From Urinicoccus sp. (GTDB lineage Bacteria > Bacillota > Clostridia > Tissierellales > Peptoniphilaceae): a stretch of DNA of 7,148 bases. The first letter of the stretch is position 1, and every line of letters begins with the position of its first letter. The stretch is taken from contig JASBZN010000057.1 in assembly GCA_029983435.1 (NCBI GenBank), forward strand, positions 1 through 7,148, written 5' to 3'. Below, in pieces: positions 1 to 5,673 of this stretch. The position numbers and the translations under genes are program-made. The notes beneath the pieces were generated by a model. It searched no databases and had not been told where the DNA came from. It saw only the letters and a list, made by a program, of their open reading frames with translations.

Positions 1-1335
1 GGAATTTACGATAAAAAGGGTGTCTCTAAAAAACTCTTTTTTGGCTTGTCCAGTTTACAACACCGGGGACAAGAAAGTGCCGGAATGAGTGTATCCAATG
101 GATCTGAAATCATCCGGAAAAAGGGGATGGGCCTTGTAAGTGACGTTTTTAAAGACGAAAACTTACAAGAGCTCCAAGGTTCTTTGGGAATTGGCCATGT
201 CCGCTATTCTACAGCAGGGGGAAGTTTTGAATTTAACACGCAACCCCTCATGGCCTTTGCCAAAAACACCACCATGAGTTTGGCTCATAATGGGAATTTA
301 ATTAACTATCAAATCCTCAAAACCCGTTTGGAAGAAGAAGGAATGATGTTCCAAACAACCATTGACTCGGAAGTCATTTTGTATTTAATTAGTCGTTATT
401 ATAATGGGGATATTGTCGATGCTATTCGAAAGACCATGGGCCTTATTAAGGGGGCTTATGCCGTTGTCTTACTTTTAGAAGATAAGTTAGTAGCCTTCCG
501 AGACCCCTATGGAATTCGGCCCTTGGTTTTAGGAAGCCTGCCAGGAGGCGGCTGGATTGTATCTAGCGAAAATGCTCCCATTGATATTATTGGAGGGGAA
601 TTTTTACGGGATGTAAAACCAGGAGAAATTCTTGTTATTGATGATAAGGGTGCCAAGGAATACCCCATGAAAGAGGATTTAAAACCGAAGCACTGTTCTT
701 TTGAGTATGTCTATTTTGCAAGAAATGACGCCGCCTTAGATGGAGTTAATTCTTACAACTTTAGAAGACGGTGTGGGGAAATTCTCTACGATGAATATCC
801 TGTAGATGTGGATTTAGTTGTTGCAGTGCCGGATAGTGGAATTCCGTCAGCTATTGGTTATTCCCAAGCATCTCAGATTCCTTTAGCAGAGGGGCTAGTG
901 AAAAATCGCTATATGGGACGGACCTTTATTAAGCCAACCCAAGAAGAACGGGAAATGGCAGTTAAATTAAAGCTAAACCCCCTAAGCCACGTTGTTAGCG
1001 GGAAAAAAATTGTTCTCTTAGATGATTCCATTGTTCGCGGGACCACATCTGCCAATTTAATTTCCAGGTTGCGACAAGCTGGAGCCAAGGAAGTCCATAT
1101 GCGGATTACCTCTCCTCCAGTAATGAATCCCTGCTATTATGGAATTGATACACCCTCCCGAATCAACCTTATTGCAGCGAATTTATCGGTAGAGGAAATT
1201 GAAGAACGAATTGGGGCGGACTCTCTTCGTTTTATTTCAGAAGAAGGAATGGTAAAAGCAGCCAAGATTTCTGGAGAAAATTTGTGTATGGCATGTTTTG
1301 ATGGCAAGTATCCAGTAGATCCAATTGTATTATAG
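1..1335 (+). CDS. purF: Amidophosphoribosyltransferase PurF, 5'-truncated by the window
   Basis: First committed step of de novo purine synthesis: PRPP plus glutamine gives 5-phosphoribosylamine, in the cytoplasm. The frame is open from base 1, so the start lies upstream. Aligned from memory to Bacillus PurF, the first codon (Gly of Gly-Ile-Tyr) lies about four residues after the catalytic N-terminal Cys, so that Cys and any propeptide are outside the window. The class II glutaminase domain shows LQHRGQE (55-75), the Arg of RYSTAGG (202-204), HNGN (286-297) and TIDSE (Asp 364-366). The phosphoribosyltransferase domain has the PRPP loop LLDDSIVRGTTS (1015-1050). Four Cys codons at 694, 1132, 1285 and 1294 match the [4Fe-4S] ligands of the Bacillus-type enzyme. 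The 444 codons present make it slightly short at the C terminus relative to Bacillus, ending just after CFDGKYP. The TTG/Met choice at 46 is internal, not the start. Identity is essentially certain. Confidence 0.97.
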   Translation, partial: GIYDKKGVSKKLFFGLSSLQHRGQESAGMSVSNGSEIIRKKGMGLVSDVFKDENLQELQGSLGIGHVRYSTAGGSFEFNTQPLMAFAKNTTMSLAHNGNLINYQILKTRLEEEGMMFQTTIDSEVILYLISRYYNGDIVDAIRKTMGLIKGAYAVVLLLEDKLVAFRDPYGIRPLVLGSLPGGGWIVSSENAPIDIIGGEFLRDVKPGEILVIDDKGAKEYPMKEDLKPKHCSFEYVYFARNDAALDGVNSYNFRRRCGEILYDEYPVDVDLVVAVPDSGIPSAIGYSQASQIPLAEGLVKNRYMGRTFIKPTQEEREMAVKLKLNPLSHVVSGKKIVLLDDSIVRGTTSANLISRLRQAGAKEVHMRITSPPVMNPCYYGIDTPSRINLIAANLSVEEIEERIGADSLRFISEEGMVKAAKISGENLCMACFDGKYPVDPIVL

Positions 1336-1340
1336 GAGGT
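1334..1340 (+). promoter_or_regulatory. purM ribosome binding site overlapping the purF stop
   Basis: AGGAGGT shares its first two bases with the purF TAG stop (1333-1335) and sits four bases (counted after AGGAGG) before the purM ATG. The match to the 16S anti-Shine-Dalgarno is perfect but the spacing is short. Ribosomes finishing purF would end on this site, which suggests translational coupling. Confidence 0.85.
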
Positions 1341-1343
1341 AAT

Positions 1344-2378
1344 ATGGCATTAACATATGAACAAAGCGGTGTCAATATTTCTGAAGGAAATCGTGCAGTT
1401 GAATTAATGAAAAAATCTGTCCAAAAAACCTACCGCGAAGGTGTTGTAGGGGACATTGGACTTTTCAGTGGAGGCTTTTCTCTCAAGGCCTTTAAGGATA
1501 TGGAAGACCCTATCCTCTTAGCTTCTACAGATGGAGTAGGAACAAAAATTTTAATTTCTCAAGAGTTGGGCATCCACAACACTGTGGGTATTGACCTAGT
1601 GGCCATGTGTGTCAATGATCTTATTTGTCAAGGAGCAAAACCTTTATTTTTCCTAGACTATATTGCCAGCGGCCATTTAGAGGCGGAAAAAATCAGTCAA
1701 CTCGTTCAGGGGATTTCTGATGCTTGTGTTGAGTCTCTCTGTTCTTTAATCGGTGGAGAAACAGCAGAAATGCCTGGTCTTTATGGGGAAGAAGAATATG
1801 ACTTAGCTGGTTTTTCTGTAGGAATTGTAGACAGAGAAAAGATGATTGACGGATCTAAGATTCAAGAAGGAGATATCCTTATTGGTCTTAAGTCCTCAGG
1901 TATTCATTCCAATGGCTACTCTCTCGTTCGTCGCCTCTTTTTAGAAGAATTGGGCATGAAGCTAACAGACCCCTTAAAGGGAACAAACAAAAGTTTAGGA
2001 GAAGTCCTTTTAACACCAACTAAGCTCTATGTACAGCCAATTCTAAAGGTCTTAGAAGAAGTGGATTTGAAGGGGATTGTCAACATCACCGGTGGAGGAT
2101 TTATTGAAAATATTCCAAGAATTTTGCCAGAAGGTTTAAATGCTCAAGTGGATGTAAACACTTGGGAAAAACTTCCTATTTTTAAGGCCATTGAAGAATC
2201 GGAACTCATCGAATTTAAAGAAATGTACCGAAGCCTCAACATGGGGATTGGAATGGTTCTTGTCTGTAGACCAGAAGAGGAAGAAAAAGTTCTAAAGAGT
2301 TTAAGTCGTTGTGGGGAAGAAGCGGTAAAGATTGGTTCCATTGTAAAGGGGAACAAAGAATGCGAACTTATAAAATAG
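1344..2378 (+). CDS. purM: Phosphoribosylformylglycinamidine cyclo-ligase (AIR synthetase) PurM
   Basis: Closes the imidazole ring: FGAM plus ATP gives AIR (step 5), in the cytoplasm, normally as a homodimer. The protein has 344 residues, the usual length. Family motifs in order are DGVGTK (63-68), GIDLVAMCVNDL (82-93), GGETAEMP (137-144), the SSGIHSNGYSLVR segment (184-196), LLTPTKLYV (222-230) and TGGGFIENIPR (249-259). The ATG at 1344 fits the family N terminus (YxxxGVxIxxGxxAV) and has a perfect Shine-Dalgarno. Oddity: the residue before ITGGGF is Asn247, where the PurM proteins I can recall have His (AHITGGG or AHLTGGG). The glycine-rich stretch at residues 36-47 (GDIGLFSGGFSL) also differs slightly from the common GGFGGLF form. 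Its last 19 bases overlap purN. Function assignment is secure; the effect of the Asn is unknown. Confidence 0.97.
   Translation: MALTYEQSGVNISEGNRAVELMKKSVQKTYREGVVGDIGLFSGGFSLKAFKDMEDPILLASTDGVGTKILISQELGIHNTVGIDLVAMCVNDLICQGAKPLFFLDYIASGHLEAEKISQLVQGISDACVESLCSLIGGETAEMPGLYGEEEYDLAGFSVGIVDREKMIDGSKIQEGDILIGLKSSGIHSNGYSLVRRLFLEELGMKLTDPLKGTNKSLGEVLLTPTKLYVQPILKVLEEVDLKGIVNITGGGFIENIPRILPEGLNAQVDVNTWEKLPIFKAIEESELIEFKEMYRSLNMGIGMVLVCRPEEEEKVLKSLSRCGEEAVKIGSIVKGNKECELIK
2346..2351 (+). promoter_or_regulatory. purN ribosome binding site inside purM
   Basis: AAGGGG lies within the last codons of purM, eight bases before the ATG at 2360. It supports that ATG over the in-frame GTG at 2309, which would add 17 residues not expected in PurN and has no better site. 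Confidence 0.65.
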
Positions 2379-2920
2379 CAGTTTTTGTCTCTGGATCAGG
2401 GACTAACTTTCAAAGTATCCTGGATGCAATGGATGCAGGAGCCTTTGGGTCCAAGGTGGTTTTATGCCATAGCAACAAGAAAGATGCCTATGGTTTAACC
2501 CGGGCCAAGAACCACGGGATTCCCACTTTGGTATCTAAGGATGATGATGAGATACTACAAGCTTTAGAAGATTATGACATAGATATGGTGGTTTTAGCTG
2601 GATACTTACGAATTCTTAGCGATAAATTTTTAAAGAGCTTTAAGGGGCTTATTTTAAATATTCATCCCTCTCTCTTGCCAAAATATGGAGGAATGGGGAT
2701 GTTTGGAATCCACGTCCATGAGGCTGTTTTTGCCCATGGGGACAAGCGGTCTGGAGCCACAGTTCATCTAGTAACTTCTGTAGTAGATGGGGGAAAGATT
2801 CTTTTGCAAGAGGACACCTCCATTGAGGATTGCAAAAGTCCAGAAGAAATTCAAGCCAGAGTTTTAGAAATCGAACATAGGATTTTGCCCAGAGCAATTG
2901 GGCAGTTAGAGGAGGTATGA
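2360..2920 (+). CDS. purN: Phosphoribosylglycinamide formyltransferase PurN
   Basis: Transfers the formyl group of 10-formyl-tetrahydrofolate to GAR, giving FGAR (step 3). The protein has 186 residues, slightly short of the usual 190-210. The start at 2360 places the first beta strand (YKIAVFVSGSGTNFQSIL) at the N terminus as in the family. The SGSGTNFQ phosphate-binding loop is followed by SNKKDAYGLTRA, LAGYLRIL, and the catalytic NIHPSLLP with Asn100 and His102. Asp143 in VVDGG completes the Asn-His-Asp triad. Between His and Asp it has the longer KYGGMGMFGIHVHEAV loop seen in Firmicutes rather than the E. coli PGLHTH form. It overlaps purM by 19 bases in another frame and stops one base before purH. 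In this operon its product FGAR would feed the PurL half of the downstream fusion, and its substrate GAR would come from the PurD half. Confidence 0.96.
   Translation: MRTYKIAVFVSGSGTNFQSILDAMDAGAFGSKVVLCHSNKKDAYGLTRAKNHGIPTLVSKDDDEILQALEDYDIDMVVLAGYLRILSDKFLKSFKGLILNIHPSLLPKYGGMGMFGIHVHEAVFAHGDKRSGATVHLVTSVVDGGKILLQEDTSIEDCKSPEEIQARVLEIEHRILPRAIGQLEEV
2908..2916 (+). promoter_or_regulatory. purH ribosome binding site inside the purN 3' end
   Basis: AGAGGAGGT covers the last sense codons of purN, six bases (counted after AGGAGG) before the purH ATG at 2922. It is strong, well spaced and placed so that purN termination and purH initiation are one base apart, which implies coupling. Confidence 0.85.
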
Positions 2921-2921
2921 A

Positions 2922-4436
2922 ATGAAGTATGCACTTTTAAGTGTCACAGATAAAACGGGGATAAGCGATTTTGCCAAGGAACTTGTAGATCGAGGCTATA
3001 AATTGTTATCTACCGGAGGAACCATGAGAGCCATTGAAGAAGCAGGCGTTCCAGTGGAAAACATCTCTGCTTATACAAACTTTCCCGAGATGTTAGATGG
3101 TCGGGTAAAGACTTTACATCCAAAGGTTCATGGTGGCTTACTCTACCGTCGAGACTTAGAAGATCATATTCAAACAGTAAAAGAGCATGGGATTGAATCC
3201 ATAGATGTCGTAGTATGCAACCTATACGACTTTGAAGGACACTTGGCAAAAAAAGCCCCTCATGCAGAAATGATTGAAAACATTGATATTGGTGGGCCAT
3301 CCATGATTCGGTCTGCTGCTAAAAACTATGCAGCTGTCTATGTATTAACAGATCCAGAAGACTACCAAGAAGCTCTGGATGCTATGGACGGGAAAATAGA
3401 TGATTTAGCTCTTCGAGAAAAATTAGCCATGAAGGCTTTTTCTACAACAGCTTATTACGATGCCATGATTAGCCGGTATATGCAAAAGAAGGTAGGGGAA
3501 AAGGCAAACACGTTAACCTTTGGATTAAAGAAAGTTTCTGACCTACGATATGGAGAAAATCCCCACCAAAAAGCAGCTAGATACCGGGACCCAATGGCAG
3601 ATTCTTACTACGCTTCCATCCACCAATACCAAGGAAAGGAATTATCTTTTAATAATTTAAATGATTTAAATACTGCCTTGGAATTGGCTATGGAATTTAA
3701 AAATCCAGCTTGTGTCGCTTTAAAACATGCCACTCCCTGTGGTGTTGCCTGTGGAGAAAATATTTATGATGCTTACGAAAAGGCCTTTGAAGCAGATTCT
3801 CTTTCCATTTTTGGTGGTGTGGTTGCCTTTAATGGAGAAGTAGATGGAAAGACAGCAGAAAAAATGGTAGAAATTTTCTTAGAAGTAGTTGCTGCTCCAT
3901 CTTATACCCAAGAAGCCTTAGAAGTTTTTAAGAAAAAACCTAACCTTCGGGTGTTAAGCTTTGATGCGAAAAAAGAAACGGCTTCTGTAGATATTAAATA
4001 TACTTCTGGGGACTTTATCATCCAAGAAAAAGACAAGCTAAGCCATAAGGAATGGGAAGTTGTAACCAAGCGTCAACCAAGTGAAGAAGAAATAAAAGAT
4101 TTAGAATTTGGAGAAATGGTTTGTAAGTATGCTCGGTCCAACGCTGTTGTTGTAGTGAAAGATGGCAAGACTTTAGGTATTGGTGGAGGTCAAACATCAA
4201 GAATTTGGGCCTTAGAATCCATCCTAACCCACCATAAAGATCGCGACTTCAAAGGAGCTGTTATGGCCAGTGATGCCTTCTTCCCCTTTGATGACTGCGT
4301 AAAATTAGCCGCCAAGATGGGAATTACTGCCATCGTCCAACCAGGTGGTTCCATTCGAGATAAAGATTCTATTGAAGGATGTGACCAAGCCGACATGGCC
4401 ATGGTCTTTACAAACACACGTCATTTTAGACATTAA
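2922..4436 (+). CDS. purH: Bifunctional AICAR transformylase / IMP cyclohydrolase PurH
   Basis: Catalyses the last two steps of IMP synthesis: formylation of AICAR with 10-formyl-tetrahydrofolate, then ring closure to IMP. At 504 residues it is full length (family about 510). The N-terminal MGS-like cyclohydrolase domain (about 1-200) shows SVTDKTG (7-13), STGGT (30-34), DGRVKTLHP (59-67) and IDIGGPSMIRSAAKN (from 121). The C-terminal transformylase domain starts near LRYGENPHQ (208-216) and contains the catalytic Lys268-His269 in KHATPCG. Further motifs are FGGVVAFN, SNAVVV, GIGGGQTSR, SDAFFPFDD and QPGGSIRD. The protein ends with the canonical RHFRH. Start choice is supported by a strong Shine-Dalgarno and by the family N terminus. 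No key residue appears missing. It lies one base after purN and 10 bases before purD. Confidence 0.98.
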   Translation: MKYALLSVTDKTGISDFAKELVDRGYKLLSTGGTMRAIEEAGVPVENISAYTNFPEMLDGRVKTLHPKVHGGLLYRRDLEDHIQTVKEHGIESIDVVVCNLYDFEGHLAKKAPHAEMIENIDIGGPSMIRSAAKNYAAVYVLTDPEDYQEALDAMDGKIDDLALREKLAMKAFSTTAYYDAMISRYMQKKVGEKANTLTFGLKKVSDLRYGENPHQKAARYRDPMADSYYASIHQYQGKELSFNNLNDLNTALELAMEFKNPACVALKHATPCGVACGENIYDAYEKAFEADSLSIFGGVVAFNGEVDGKTAEKMVEIFLEVVAAPSYTQEALEVFKKKPNLRVLSFDAKKETASVDIKYTSGDFIIQEKDKLSHKEWEVVTKRQPSEEEIKDLEFGEMVCKYARSNAVVVVKDGKTLGIGGGQTSRIWALESILTHHKDRDFKGAVMASDAFFPFDDCVKLAAKMGITAIVQPGGSIRDKDSIEGCDQADMAMVFTNTRHFRH

Positions 4437-4440
4437 GGAG
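4435..4440 (+). promoter_or_regulatory. purD-purL ribosome binding site overlapping the purH stop
   Basis: AAGGAG overlaps the purH TAA stop (4434-4436) by two bases and is six bases before the ATG at 4447. It is the only convincing ribosome binding site for the whole 2.7 kb open frame that follows. Confidence 0.8.
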
Positions 4441-4446
4441 TTCGAA

Positions 4447-5673
4447 ATGAAAATTTTGATATTAGGGAGCGGAGCCAGAGAGCATGCTCTAGGTTATGCC
4501 GTAAAAAAAGAGGGTCGCTCACTTTACTTTTTGCCTGGAAATGCCGGGACGAAAACAATTGGGGAAAATGTAGATCTTCCCCTAGATGACCTTACGGGAC
4601 TAGTAGATTTTGCAAAAAAAGAGGGGATTGACTTTACCCTAGTAGGGCCAGAAGCTCCTTTAGTTGCAGGAGTAGTGGATGCCTTTGAAAAAGAGGGATT
4701 AAAGATTTTTGGCCCTCGGAAAAAGGAAGCTCAACTCGAAGGGAGTAAGACCTTTGCCAAAGATTTTTGCAATCGCCACCATATTTTAACAGCAGATTCC
4801 TATGCCTGTAACCAAGCTCAAGATATTCGAAACCATGCTCTAGACCTTTTAAAGAGGGATGGGACGGTTGTTTTAAAGGCAGATGGTTTAGCTGCTGGCA
4901 AGGGGGTTATTATTGCCAAAAAGGAAGAAGAGATTGAAGGCTTTATTCACCAATTAGAAAATGGAGATTTTGGTGAAGCCAAGGCCTTAGTGGAAGAATT
5001 TATCCCAGGTTTTGAAGTGAGCATCCACGCTCTTGTAGATGGGAAAAAAGCTCTTTTACTTCCTACAGCCAGAGACCACAAAAAGATTTATGACAATGAA
5101 AAGGGCCCCAACACTGGGGGGATGGGGACCTATAGTCCCAACGAACAAGCAGATGTTTATTTGCCAGAAATTCAAGAAAAAATCTTAAAGCCTTTTATGG
5201 AAGGTTTAAAAGAAGATGGATTAGATTTTCATGGAGTTATTTTTATTGGCTGCATGATCTCTTCCAAGGGAATTTATGTCTTGGAATTTAATGTTCGCTT
5301 TGGTGACCCAGAAACCCAATCAATTTTAAATCGTATAGACGAAGACCTTTTAGACCTCTTTGAAAAAACAGTAGATGGAAACCTTCCATCGAAAATTAAG
5401 ATAAAAGACAACAAGGTTTTAACCCTAGTTCTAGCTTCTGGTGGCTATCCCCTGTCTTATGAAAAAGGGAAAGAAATTGAAATAGGGGATTTGGAAGATT
5501 TAATCATCTACCATGGCGGAACAAAAGAAGACCAAGAAAAACTTGTTACTTCTGGAGGCCGCGTCTTGTCAATAACAGGGCAAGGAGATAACTTTGAAGA
5601 AGTAAAAGAAAAAGTCTATAGGGCTGCTGAAAAAATCCAATTCGATAAAAAAGTTTATCGCAGGGACATTGGT
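4447..5673 (+). other. purD: PurD (phosphoribosylamine-glycine ligase) module of the fusion
   Basis: Residues 1-409 contain all parts of a normal PurD. The N domain has GSGAREHA (7-14), PGNAGT (30-35) and LVGPEAPL (65-72). The ATP-grasp domain begins near GSK (99-101) and has the KADGLAAGKGV loop (144-154), ARDHK (208-212), GPNTGGMGTYSP (220-231) and the metal-binding EFNVRFGDPETQ (from Glu280). The C domain has LASGGYP and a HGGT motif, and ends in YRRDIG, where free-standing PurD proteins typically end. Nothing is missing, so the ligase half should be active by itself. Confidence 0.95.

Noticed and set aside
46..48. TTG as the start of purF
   Set aside because: It lies inside the conserved glutaminase N terminus. 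The frame is open upstream to base 1 with family-like residues, and the catalytic Cys must be further upstream.
1336..1343. Possible terminator or regulatory site between purF and purM
   Set aside because: The gap is eight bases and holds only the ribosome binding site. No gap in the window is long enough for a hairpin terminator, and the promoter or any purine riboswitch would lie upstream of the window.
2144..2356. Minus-strand open frame opposite purM
   Set aside because: The low-complexity Ser-rich product resembles no family and lies fully antisense to a conserved gene.
2309..2359. Upstream GTG start for purN
   Set aside because: It would add 17 residues before the normal PurN N terminus. 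The ATG at 2360 has a ribosome binding site and places the first beta strand correctly.
2649..2897. Minus-strand open frame opposite purN
   Set aside because: It is antisense to catalytic PurN sequence, has no ribosome binding site context and no recognisable product.
3010..3300. Minus-strand open frame opposite the purH cyclohydrolase domain
   Set aside because: It is a shadow of a strongly conserved gene, with no recognisable motif.
4018..4417. Two short minus-strand open frames opposite the purH C-terminal part
   Set aside because: Both are short and wholly antisense, and their compositions are what reverse reading of purH gives.
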